A stretch of 22,582 nucleotides of DNA from Mnemiopsis leidyi. Lineage: Eukaryota > Ctenophora > Tentaculata > Lobata > Bolinopsidae. Positions 8,355 to 16,860 of the stretch are shown here, in pieces (the stretch's first letter is position 1; every line of letters starts with the position of its first letter). A program made the position numbers and the translations under genes. Below the pieces are notes generated by a model. The model made no database searches. It was not told the DNA's origin and worked only from the letters and a program-made list of their open reading frames with translations. Location of the stretch: assembly GCA_000226015.1 (NCBI GenBank), contig JH153313.1, positions 36,734 through 59,315 on the forward strand. The letters run 5' to 3'.

Positions 8355-11300
8355 CTGTGGGGAGGTGGTTAAACTTTCGAGTATCGCGGGATGCTGTAAT
8401 TACAAACACATTACTGCAGTGGTTTTAAATCTGTTTTGTTTAACAGTACAGTGAATTGCGAAACAAAATTAGCTTTGTATTGTTTCAAATCAAGCTCCTA
8501 TCATTCAATTTTATCCCACAGGAGCTCATTTCAATTGATTTTTTAATTCTGAACAGAGCTTGTTAGAACTTATATGAGCGAAACCTTACATCACATCATA
8601 ACCTTGAATGTGGTTAGAATAATGTTACAAAAGAATGCGGCCTAGTGACTACTATAAAGGTGACCGATAAATAGTTAGGAAGCCGTACACGCTCCTTGAC
8701 TTGCAGGGGACGTTCTAAAAGTGTTTAAAGCGATTACTTGAAGTACTCAGTACTTACACGGCCTGGGTTGACACACGGTGCTCCCTCCTTGACCTTGGCG
8801 TTGGGGAAGTAGGAGAGGTAGGTCATCATAGACAATTCGTCAACCTGGCGGGGGACGTGGTTAGTGAGGGAGAGAAGAAAGGGAGAAAGAGATGTAGAGA
8901 GAAAAGAGGGAGAGAAGAAAGGAAGAAAGAAGAGAGGAGGTTATACTCAGGTTTTGCATCTGTTATGCGTGTAGAATTGGGTGTAAATAGGGGCGTTGGT
9001 TGGTATAGTAATCGAAGAACGATAAAATCTAGCCGTGCTTAATTTGTATGACAAGGGAGGGCGAAGCACTACATGTACTCATGACAGCACTCACCATACT
9101 TTTAGACCAACACAACTTGTTAAAAAGCTGGTTGTTGATGAAAGTTCTCAATTTAGATATAAAATTCTAAATTAATCTTAAAACTAATAAGGTAGAACTT
9201 ACATTTTGAGCTTTAACTAATAAGGTAATACTTACATTAAAACTAAAAAGGTAAAAGTTACATTAAAACTAATAAGGTAGAGCTTACATTAAAACTAATA
9301 AGGTAGAACTTACATTAAAACTAATAAGGTAGAACTTACTTTAAAACTAATAAGGAAAACTTACATTAAAACTAATAAGGTAAAACTTACATTAAAACTA
9401 ATAAGGAAAACTTACATTAAACCTAATAAGGTAGAACTTACTTTAAAACTACTAAGGAAAACTTACATTGGGGTCCATCATGTCTTCAGGTTCCATGACA
9501 CGAGGGATGTCCATCCATTCCTTAGCCATCTCCATGGCTCTGTCGATGTTATCTCTTGCCTCCTCTGGTTTCATCTCGTTGAAGTCGGGGACAAGGCCAG
9601 GAGCCAGAGCGTTGACCAAACAGGCAAGGATTTGACCTGTGGGGCACGGTGAGGTTTATAAACGTGGATTTAAGTTTTCCTTGGATTGTTGCAAAAAGTA
9701 TAAAAACAAGGTATTAACATGAATCTGGGTCAAATTTTTTCTTGGGTGAACAGTATACGCTCTAATTTTGACATGCTAGTACTTTAAGGAAATTGTAACG
9801 GTACCAATTAAACCTTGAAATCTTTTCTCTCCTTACCGTTGTTCCAATCTGAACCAAGGTTGCCGATATTCTTGCCCCAAGGATTAATCTTGCTGTTAAC
9901 CCATTTGATAATTCGGTTCTTGGGACCACCTTTTCCTCCGTCATCTTCAAAACCGGTAGCAATCTGGAAGATTACGATTTGTTACTCGATTATTATTTCT
10001 CCTGCAGATTTCTGAACGGGTATCACGACTACAACATGACAATAACGATGATTAAGTGTCGTTTGAATTACGTCAACATTAGGTGTAAGTAAAATCATAA
10101 CACCACAACGCCCAAGGGTTCTGTAAATTTCTAATGTACGAAGTATGACATGGGATGACGTAGTCTATTTTCCGGTATGGGATGACCTGGAGGTGTTAAA
10201 ACGGTTGCTGCACATAACACAGCGGTTAAATGTGGGTAGCCGTACGGTGTCAAATATCCTAGTTTAACAAGGAGTATGGACAGTGGGTTTTGTAAAGTGC
10301 AATTAGGTAATGAGAGGTGGTGTGTTGTGGAATGAAACGGGGATTTTGAGGGATGAATTCAGTTTCGGGGGATATTTTAGTGTGGCCTGCCGGGAATAGC
10401 TAAGAGAAATCGTTTAACTTTTCATTACTGCAAGTGTAATCTTACACCGAACTGTTATTCACTTCGCCGTACTTTAGTTCCAGTAATTTAACTGTAGTCT
10501 ACAATAATATATATATATATTGATAATAAATGTGCATCATTTTATCCCCATGTAACCAACCTATTCCCGACTGAAAATCCCCAAATAATGACAATCCCTC
10601 ATCCCCAAATTCTACTCCACTAAAAGCATGACAGTGCTGACTGTCAGGCGACACCCGATAAGCCATGTCGGCGGCTACCCGCCACACAACCCGAAACACT
10701 AAAATATCCGGCAAAACGTTGAAACCTGGCTGTTTGACCATGAGGGGGAATACTTAGAAATGTAACAGTGCCCACAAATATTATACGGAGTGTGGCTGCC
10801 CGATAACATGATGCATTATTATTGGACAATCTCCTAAATATCCTCACTTTTATATAAACACACAGAAACTGTCTAAAGAGCTAAAGGACCAAGAAATATT
10901 TCCTAATTCCCCAAATTGGAGTGAAATTAGAGCTGTGTCTGTACCTGGTAGTGAAGGATGAGATGCCAGACCATACCCAGGATCAGCTTCATGTTTCCGT
11001 CAGCTACGTCCTGGTTGTCAATGTTCACCATCTCGATACCTGGGGAGGCATGTTAAGCTTGCTGGGCGGCATGTTAGGCGGCTAGTAAGGCGGCTTTTTG
11101 GGCGTTTTTGATTGTCACATAAGCCTAATCCCTGATGACGAGCATCTTTACAGGGTAAGAGGCAGTAATTTATACTTACTATAATTTATCGATCAAGGAA
11201 AAAGAAAGGTTTTTAATTTTGTTGAGAAATTAATGCAGGATAATCGCAACTTGCTTAAAACTCTGCCACCAAGGTGAATAATCAAATTTACAAAATTTCA

Positions 11301-14300
11301 TCAAACATGAACATACCTTCACGGTTCATAAAGTCAAAGCAGATTTTGACATTTTCAAGTTTTTGAGCCCTGATTCGAGGCTTCTTAGTCACCCGGGCAC
11401 CGATACTTTTACCAGCGAGCTGCTGAAGTAGACCTACCAACTTTAAACCATCTCCAAAGTCGGAGTCTAAATTTTCAATCTGAAATTAGAGCAAGGTTAG
11501 AACCGTTTAAATGTTGTGAATTATACAAGTAGCTAGAGTCATGATTTCAGTTTTATTGAGAGATATCAAGCACTTAATTTTCAGATTCAAAATTCTTTAG
11601 ACTTTAAACTTAAACAAATCTATCTAAATCTATTTAAAAACCTGATGCTCGGTGGTTTTGAGGTTCTCGTTGACCCATCTGGTAAATGTCCTAGTCTGTA
11701 CACGGACCCAACCCTGGTCCTCAGCTATTCGCTGAGCGATAAAATCCTCTTCTTGTGCGTGCGCGTCGTCTTGACTCATCTGAAACCGGTGGTTGTAAGT
11801 AAAACTCACATCATCACCGTTCTATATATTCTAGCCAGTTGAATGTCTGGAGCGCAGTTTTTTGGGTTAAACCTACTCCCTTTATATATTTGGAGATTAC
11901 GTGTAATCATCTCGTTGACGAACTAGCCAATATTAACTTAGCTGGCTTTTGAACACGGTTCAGATCCGATGGCCTGGACGAAGGAGAGCCATTTATGGTA
12001 AAAATATTTTCCGTGTCCGACCTTATCCGTCAAACATGTCACCAAGACAGACAATCGCATAGTTTAACGTGAAACAAAATACGTCGACCTAGGAGTTTAA
12101 CGTGAAACAAGATAGGTCAAACAGGTTACCCTGCTTACCTCAACACCTTTCCTCCCTATAAAAGTTTAAATGTACCTCAATTTACTGCTAGCAGTAGCGG
12201 AAACTAGAAGGTAACTCTACACAGTTGTATCCGACAAGCTTTGCAGCAACTGCAGTAGCAGGCGAGGAAACCTTTTAGGTGCTTTAACCTAGCTCAGAGA
12301 CCGGACACATTCGTATGGTGGACCAATAATCGGAACGGACTGGTAAATAGAAGACAAGTATTCGCGTTACTCTGTTTGGTGCAGGAAAACGCGGTCAAAT
12401 ATGCTAATTTACTTAAAATGTTTAGTCGAGAAAGCGCCAAACCAATACTTCTGACACGCTGGATAATGCGATGAATGCTCCGGGCTGAACTTTAGTGGAA
12501 GTTGCTATAATTATAAATGAACATGTTCGACTCCCGTGAGAACAGCTGATGGCGATGAAGCGCGACAAATCTAGATCACGTGATCTCTGCTGTATCACTA
12601 AGTTTAGGATGACTGATTGACTGAAACTTCGCCTGCTGTGCTTTAAGCGAGCTGCACAATATGCAGGTCAGCCTGCACCAACAAGCTCCAGAATGGGCAA
12701 GTGTTGAAATATCCAGCTATAGCAGAGACATGGAGCGATGAAATGTTGGAAATTTAACTGCCGAGGGATTCAGTCCGACAGGTATTTACACACTCCTAAA
12801 AACTGCGAAATTTCAGACTGGCAGGTATTTACACGTTTCTAAAACTGTGAAATTTTTCTACGGATATCGTTGTGCGAGACTGTGGGCTGATGTTCTCAGT
12901 AGAATGAAAATATAAGAATCGAAATAAAATGGAAGTGTAAAAACGATGTGCGTGTAGCGTGTTCTTTTACCTGATTTTTGAAACGTAACAACCGGCGCCG
13001 GGGACGAAATATATTAAATTTTAGGAAAATGTATTTTCCTACCCGTATTATATTTTACGACCGGATGGGTTTATTTCTCAATGCGGCAAGCAAGCTAGCT
13101 CACAGGTGGGATTGCTGCACGTGGGCAAGAAAAAGGAGCTCCTTGAATGGGGGGCTAACATCACGTGATACCATGTAGAGATCACGTGACATCGCACCAC
13201 AACTCTCCGGGCTGACAGTTAGGTGTACTGTGAAGCTGAGTTTAGTACGGATGTGCATCACACCGGACCGGTAGTGGAATGGGGAGACCTCCGAACTTGA
13301 CGTGAACTAATTAGCGGGTAATGAGCTCAAAGTAAGGGAGGATTTTGTAGTCTGTACCTTGTAATTATAGAATTAATTATAGGGCAGTTCAGTTATTGCC
13401 CCTAATTTACGGCTATGTAAGGGTCTGTACCTCTATAGCATGCCATATCGCGTGTTTAATTAAGAGAAGTAAGCGAACATTTATTAGAGTCGACTATAGG
13501 ACCATAACCTGCCAAAACTAGCACCATTCCGGCTCTATATAATACGAATATTCTTAAGATTTAAGCAATATAAGGACATTAAGTAATAACATGACAAATT
13601 ATACTAGTTTACAACAAATATTTGAAGGAGCAGCTGCCCTATGCTACAGATTTAGTAGTTTTACCAATAAACCCCACACCGACTGAAAGTCGTCTGCTGA
13701 TCTTTAACCGGCTTGGTCAGCGACCCGTGGAAAATAACTTTAACTTTAAAACTTTTTAAAGTTCATGATGTCTCATGAACAGAACTCAACAAACTCAACG
13801 ATATATAAAACTTGAACTGAAGTTATGCAGCTAAACTTGAGCTTATGTTTCATATTATGAGCAAACAATGATATTTATGATTTCATTACAAAGAAATATT
13901 CTGGAAGGAATTTGAATACTTATCAGATTTGACGCCGAGATTTTCCAGAACCCTAAGAAGTTGATTACATATATATAAGTAGAATTACGTTACACCGATG
14001 TAAGCTGACTAGCGTGTTAGTAAACCTTACAGAGTCGGAAAAGGCTGACCACTCCTACATACCTCTACAGAAGAACTTTCAAATCTTACATCCAAATATG
14101 GTCAACGATCGGCTCTGAGCCTCTGAGTGTCAACATAATGACATACAGTGGAAATTTGGAATCCGGATCTTATTGAATCCGTTAGAACGGCAAAATGACG
14201 GTTTGTGAGCTATATGTCGATTGACACAGGCATGTAATTTTCCTCGAAGTTTTCCTGTAGTAGACGTCACAAGTTTAACGGACTTTATATTTCGACCCTC

Positions 14301-15302
14301 CGGAGTTGGTGGGTACGGACTTGAGTGTTTTACAGTACAGTGTACACTCTACACAGTACACTGAGTAAAATTGTGTAACAGTTATCGTGAGGTTTTTTAC
14401 TTGAGTTTCATTACAAAATATACATTAATGAGCACTGAAAGCGTACTTCCGGCCCCACTTCCAAACCTACCTGATCATTGAGCAGATAAGTTGGTCTTGT
14501 AGACCGAGCAAAGAGGAGATGAGTTGGTCTTGTAGACCCAGCAATTCGACCAAATAGCTCGGAACACAATCAAAGTAGGGCCTACTTAAGGTAAAAACAG
14601 TCAGATCCCAGATCAGAAAACAAATGGCACTACAGTGGAGAATCTCTGACGGAATCAAATTTAGATATTTTCTAGCATTTATACAGCACTCCTGTAATCA
14701 AGATAAGGAGGAAACTGCAATTACTCAGGTGCTTTGTACAACATAATTTCCCTATACTATGCCCTATTGTTTGATGGTACAGCGGTAATATTCACGACTT
14801 CAACTACTCCGTGCACGACATTCAAATCTAGTGGGAATCTCCATAATTAGCCCAGAATTGCACACACAATGTGGCTACTGAGCTGGCCAGGATTCGCAAT
14901 GCGAGGATGGGAAAAACCGGCCCGCAAAATGGATTAGCCGACAATCGGACTATGGAATGACAATCACTCATGGCAAATACTTGAGTCGGGATTATCGCCA
15001 CACTTAGACGACGGGTAAGCTCTTGGTATGGTTGTTGCGTGCTTAAGTCCTTCCTGGATTCCTTCTGACAGGCTAAAGTTGGGACCGGGAATCTTGTAAT
15101 TGCGATTAGCAGCTGGGCGGAGATGTCGGTGTCTATACAAGGAACAAACGACTCTAAAGAGTCGCAGTGCGTCAAGGAGTACGTCAAAAAACCATGGTCA
15201 AAGAAAAGGGGGGGGGGAGTTGGGGGTCAGACTTACCATGGGGGCATGACCCCTTGAGGATGAGGGGGCGGGCTTTGGCTTTCTGTTCCATCTATTAGCC
15301 AT
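1..15302 (-). CDS. Filamin-like actin-binding protein with giant GPDGKP repeat region (3' end outside window)
   Basis: Spliced gene read from right to left: 15237-15302 (probable), 11642-11779, 11317-11479, 10945-11039, 9837-9963, 9467-9636, 8758-8844 and 8354 to base 1. All junctions are GT-AG and keep phase. The product has at least 3,066 residues (3,044 if it starts at 11779). In order it has an actin-binding domain of two CH domains (about residues 45-262), six filamin Ig repeats (about 283-910), half of a seventh, about 660 residues of GPDGKP repeats, an Ig second half, then more repeats. Known filamins cross-link F-actin and dimerise through a last Ig repeat; that end lies outside the window. 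No signal peptide or membrane segment is seen, so a cytoplasmic role is inferred. ABD plus six Ig repeats recalls Dictyostelium gelation factor. The filamin-family call is firm. The function of the repeat region is unknown. Confidence 0.93.
4140..4326 (-). other. Second half of an Ig repeat (strands C-G) between two GPDGKP blocks
   Basis: INVVILGPDDKPVPATV, then DLGDGKFSVQYEPKEEGPHK and VEIDVKPSLD, is a clear filamin C-to-G segment (compare the family pattern DLGDG.Y.V.Y.P...G.H.V.V). It has no A or B strands of its own: what precedes it is acidic linker (DTAEDTKPDEQPSD) and GPDGKP sequence. It most simply completes repeat 7, whose A-B half lies at 6458-6312. Confidence 0.75.
4327..6311 (-). 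repeat. GPDGKP repeat block A (about 660 codons)
   Basis: Degenerate protein repeat inserted between the halves of Ig repeat 7. Motifs alternate between GPDGKPL, SDGKPK, DDNGNILGPDG and GPDGTVYGPDG, but many are worn (GSCGKP, GPSGKP, GLDGDKKP, GPGGLP, GADGKP). Cysteine recurs after Leu-Lys (LKCGL, LKCAL) or before GPDG (LCGPDG). The block is hydrophilic and rich in Gly, Pro, Asp and Lys, with frequent Pro-Asp-Gly turns and no predicted helix-forming stretch. No known domain was recognised. Confidence 0.85.
6312..6458 (-). other. First half of Ig repeat 7 (strands A-B)
   Basis: IVIGGDGIEKDKV, then LCALTVDAQKAGNAPFSI, matches strands A and B of repeat 6 (VRVYGDGIT..., FVIDATNAGAGPISL). After FSISVNGKDK the sequence becomes a Lys/Pro/Gly linker (KPTSGKPGAP) and then GPDGKP repeats. 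The C to G strands are absent here but appear about 660 residues later at 4326-4140. The break is at the same place where R5 and R6 carry short insertions. Confidence 0.75.
6472..8354 (-). other. Six complete filamin-type Ig repeats
   Basis: Approximate limits: R1 8354-8078, R2 8053-7788, R3 7770-7497, R4 7480-7203, R5 7194-6833, R6 6814-6472. Each shows the filamin (ABP280) pattern: an opening V.GPG(I/V), a B strand ending in the AG of 'DASKAG', a C strand then GP.G.P, Y.P...G.Y.V.I.Y, and SPFKV/SPYKV at the G strand. R1-R3 are close to canonical. R4 has GDAL in place of GPG. R5 and R6 carry extra residues after the AG, between strands B and C, making them about 115-120 residues against the usual 95 or so. 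In filamins these repeats form the rod and bind partner proteins. Confidence 0.88.
8355..8757 (-). other. Intron 7 (403 bp)
   Basis: Donor GTAAGT at 8757, acceptor CCCCACAG before 8354. AT-rich. I see no RNA gene or repeat in it. Confidence 0.9.
8758..8844 (-). CDS. Filamin-like exon 7: end of CH2
   Basis: 29 codons, phase 0 at both ends: VDELSMMTYLSYFPNAKVKE and on to CVNPGR. VDE.S.MTYLSQFP.AKLK.GAP is the signature end of filamin-type CH2. The acceptor is CGCCAG, preceded on the transcript strand by a long pyrimidine run. The donor is CGT then GTAAGT. It joins directly to Ig repeat 1 with no long hinge. Confidence 0.95.
8866..8940 (+). repeat. Polypurine tract (polypyrimidine in the transcript)
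   Basis: 75 bases of G and A interrupted only by T at 8893 and 8895. In the minus-strand transcript it is a C/U-rich run ending about 20 bases upstream of the exon 7 acceptor at 8845-8846. It probably acts as an extended polypyrimidine tract, and such runs can form triplex DNA. Confidence 0.8.
9177..9469 (-). repeat. Intron 6 minisatellite built on the splice donor
   Basis: About eleven tandem copies of a 25-32 bp unit, mostly 25-26 bp. On the transcript strand the unit reads roughly AATGTAAGTT(C/T)TACCTTATTAGTTTT. The copy at 9461-9469 contains the real exon 6 donor (AAT then GTAAGT). Nine of the eleven copies keep an exact GTAAGT; the other two read GTAACT and GTAAGC. Units differ by single bases and one or two small indels. 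Confidence 0.85.
9467..9636 (-). CDS. Filamin-like exon 6: CH2 core
   Basis: 170 bases: two bases completing a Gly codon, then 56 codons. It reads QILACLVNALAPGLVPDF, then EEARDNIDRAMEMAKEWMDI and PRVMEPEDMMDPN. This matches the filamin CH2 pattern GKALGALVD..APGL.PD....A..NA..AM..AD.WL.VP.VI.PE.I.DPN. The acceptor is CCCCACAG. The donor AAT then GTAAGT is repeated as part of a minisatellite filling the adjoining intron (see 9177-9469). Confidence 0.96.
9837..9963 (-). CDS. Filamin-like exon 5: linker and start of CH2
   Basis: 127 bases (42 codons plus one base). The acceptor is CTTCCAG and the donor AACG then GTAAGG. A Gly/Asp-rich linker (FEDDGGKGGP) leads into KNRIIKWVNSKI, the counterpart of the KQRLLGWIQNKV segment that opens CH2 in filamins, and the exon ends NLGSDWNNG at the conserved F..DW.DG turn. 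The linker between the CH domains is short, as in filamin. Confidence 0.94.
9964..10944 (-). other. Intron 4 (981 bp) with inverted-repeat segments
   Basis: Largest intron inside the actin-binding domain; no coding sequence recognised. It contains a (AT)n run near 10508-10519. A 14-base inverted pair, GGATATTTTAGTGT at 10370-10383 and its complement at 10696-10709, has related GGGGAT, GCGGGTAGCCG and GGGATGA pieces on both sides. This may be the remnant of a small inverted-repeat element. Confidence 0.6.
10945..11039 (-). CDS. Filamin-like exon 4: end of CH1
   Basis: 95 bases: two bases completing the Gly codon, then 31 codons. The text includes VNIDNQDVADGNMKLILG and then MVWHLILHYQ. This is the conserved IDGN.KLILGL.W.LIL.Y end of CH1, which contributes the second actin-contacting helix in the family. 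The acceptor is CCCCAG and the donor CAG then GTACAG. The next intron (9964-10944) is 981 bp. Confidence 0.95.
11317..11479 (-). CDS. Filamin-like exon 3: CH1 domain core
   Basis: 163 bases, entering in phase 0 and ending with one base of a split Gly codon. The acceptor is TAATTTCAG and the donor GAAG then GTATGT. It encodes IENLDSDFGDGLKLVGLLQQ and on to FDFMNRE. The DGLKL.GLL core, followed by a basic segment and KLENV...FDF, is the family signature of CH1 in filamin, alpha-actinin and spectrin actin-binding domains. Introns on both sides are short (162 and 277 bp). Confidence 0.95.
11642..11779 (-). CDS. Filamin-like exon 2: N-terminal leader and start of CH1
   Basis: 46 codons, phase 0 at both ends. 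It begins MSQDDAHAQEED, then QGWVRVQTRTFTRW, the first CH1 helix and the counterpart of the KIQQNTFTRW segment of vertebrate filamins (ABS1 region of the actin-binding domain). The acceptor TTTCAG lies directly before the ATG, so this ATG is either the start codon or an internal Met joined to the exon at 15237-15302. The donor is CAG then GTTTTT, a poor match to the GTRAGT consensus. No other donor is possible before an in-frame TAG 12 bases on, and the spliced protein aligns with filamin without a gap. Confidence 0.9.
11780..15236 (-). other. Probable intron 1 (3,457 bp)
   Basis: Lies between the donor at 15236 and the acceptor before 11779, and holds no recognised gene. It contains three TCACGTGA palindromes (12576, 13161, 13182), a plain CACGTG near 13119, tandem duplications at 12779-12857 and 14484-14544, a repeated GTTTAACGTGAAACAA near 12061 and 12093, and a run of ten G at 15208-15217. 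An open stretch at 14828-15187 on the minus strand (119 codons) shows no known domain and no splice logic. Confidence 0.5.
13117..13190. promoter_or_regulatory. E-box cluster, possible intronic enhancer
   Basis: CACGTG near 13119, TCACGTGA at 13161-13168 and again at 13182-13189 lie within about 75 bp in a GC-richer part of intron 1. The octamer is the favoured site of USF and MITF/TFE factors. Activity is inferred only. Confidence 0.3.
15237..15302 (-). CDS. Probable first coding exon (22 residues)
   Basis: An ATG at 15302 in good context (G at -3, G at +4) opens 22 codons that begin MANRWNRKPK and end ...HAPM. They run straight into a strong splice donor (ATG then GTAAGT, donor at 15236-15235). 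The phase is 0, matching the phase-0 acceptor (TTTCAG) directly in front of the ATG at 11779, so splicing would give a continuous N-terminal extension. The segment is basic and proline/serine-rich, like the disordered leaders ahead of many actin-binding domains. Promoter-like motifs lie just upstream. The exon might instead be read as 5' UTR, with translation starting at 11779. This rests on splice and phase logic only. Confidence 0.55.
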
Positions 15303-15399
15303 TCCAGTGTGTGCAGGAGAGGCCGCAAAACAGAACAAAAATACAGAAAATAGTGGAAGGTGCTAACAGCTCGCAGAAACTTTGCTAGTGTGTCAGCTG

Positions 15400-15475
15400 A
15401 CTTGGGAGGATCACGTGACCGAAAAACCCGACCAATTGGAGTTCCGCCGTGCAGGGATGCGGCCAATCGGACGAG
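15400..15475 (-). promoter_or_regulatory. Candidate promoter of the filamin-like gene
   Basis: Within about 160 bp upstream of the ATG at 15302 lie a CCAAT motif at 15463-15467, overlapping CCAAT/ATTGG at 15432-15439 and a TCACGTGA palindrome (USF/MITF/TFE-type E-box) at 15411-15418, in a locally GC- and CpG-richer patch. No TATA box is evident. This arrangement is typical of CCAAT/E-box animal promoters. The transcription start is not determined. Confidence 0.45.
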
Positions 15476-15479
15476 CTAG

Positions 15480-16500
15480 CGAGTTATGAGATGTCAATGC
15501 TTTGCAATTGAATGTGACTCTGCCTGTCAACCCCTCTGCATAAAGCTCACACTAGAAAATTCTGAAATATTTGTGTACACGTTCGGGGAACTGCGATGTA
15601 AAGTCTATTTGTTAACTTTCACGCCTTATCTCCCATCACATTCGGCTTAACCATAACACCACTTTCATTATCAAAACATGTCAATGTCTTCTACAATTTA
15701 CTAAAACGACAGATCAAAGCTGTACTCCTTCACCAAGCGAACTTAAACAAGTCCAGTTCCCGACCTATATGGAGTCAGCTGTGCGGGGAGACACTCTATT
15801 AGGAGCGCTTACAAGCTAGCTACAGGATAGCTGAATATAGCTGCTAGCTACAATATATCAAGATAAAGCGGCGTGTCTCCAAAACTAACTCACTTTGTAG
15901 AACTCACACTGTATTTGGTTAAGTGGATAACAAGATATTCCTGAGCTCTTCCCCTTAAATAAAATTATTTCACCATGGCACCAAAAATGGGGGCCTCAGG
16001 AATTTGATGCTGATAAATCTGTTTCTTCCTATGGAATCCTTGTGGGGCATCAATATAACATTGCTTTCATCACCCTTCTCGTATTTAGGAATCGCGTTAC
16101 CGGATTTGATTTCGGAAACGTACTGGCTAAAGCACAGATATATAACAGATGTATAAGACTCTTATAACCATAACTATAAGGTAAAAAATTTACTGCATAA
16201 GGACTAAGAAAATAATACGTTGAGAGCTATTTTAGTGTTAATGAGGACTAAAAAATAAGGACTAAGAAAATAATATGGTGAGAGCTATTTTAGTCGTTAA
16301 GCGTATTTATACTACTGAGTGTTAAACTGTATATTAAACACTGTTGAACATTATTGCCGGACTTATGTGCTCTTACTTAACGATCATGGAGAATGTTATC
16401 CACTTTTTTAATCTTTATTCAAATCCATAAAAAGATTAGGATCTAAACATAACATACTAGTGTTACCACACGTAGTTGATGTAACTGTATCTCCTACTCG
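15480..16500. other. Upstream non-coding region with a 58-bp-period duplication
   Basis: No gene recognised. A direct duplication of about 43 bp occurs at 16199-16240 and 16257-16299 (AAGGACTAAGAAAATAATA, then GAGAGCTATTTTAGT). GCTAGC palindromes recur near 15815-15850. Confidence 0.6.
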
Positions 16501-16860
16501 ATTGTAAGGTAACCTACCCGTTGCTATGGTAACACACCCGTTTCTAAGGTAACCTACCTGTTACTTTGGTAACACACCCGTTTCTAAGGTAACACACCCG
16601 TTTCTAAGGTAACACACCCGTTGCTATGGTAACACACCGGTTTCCAAGGTAACCTACCCGTTGCTATGGTGACACACCCGTTTCTAAGGTAACCTACCCG
16701 TTGCTATGGTAACACACCCGTTTCTAAGGTAACCTACCCGTTGCTATGGTAACATACCCGTCTCTAAGGTAACCTACCCGTCTCTAAGGTAACCTACACG
16801 TTTTTATGGTAACCTACCAGTTTCTATGCTAACTAACTTATGATAAGAGTAACGTACCCG
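16501..16860. repeat. Tandem array of 20-bp units resembling RFX X-boxes
   Basis: Eighteen consecutive units of exactly 20 bp with no indel; the last two are worn. Two types often alternate: TTGCTATGGTAACACACCCG and TTTCTAAGGTAACCTACCCG, giving a 40-bp dimer over part of the array. With the G ending the previous unit, these give GTTGCTATGGTAAC and GTTTCTAAGGTAAC, fitting the RFX X-box pattern of two half-sites around a two-base spacer. Confidence 0.9.

Noticed and set aside
14828..15187. 119-codon minus-strand open reading frame
   Set aside because: No recognisable domain, inside the probable first intron, no splice support; likely chance.
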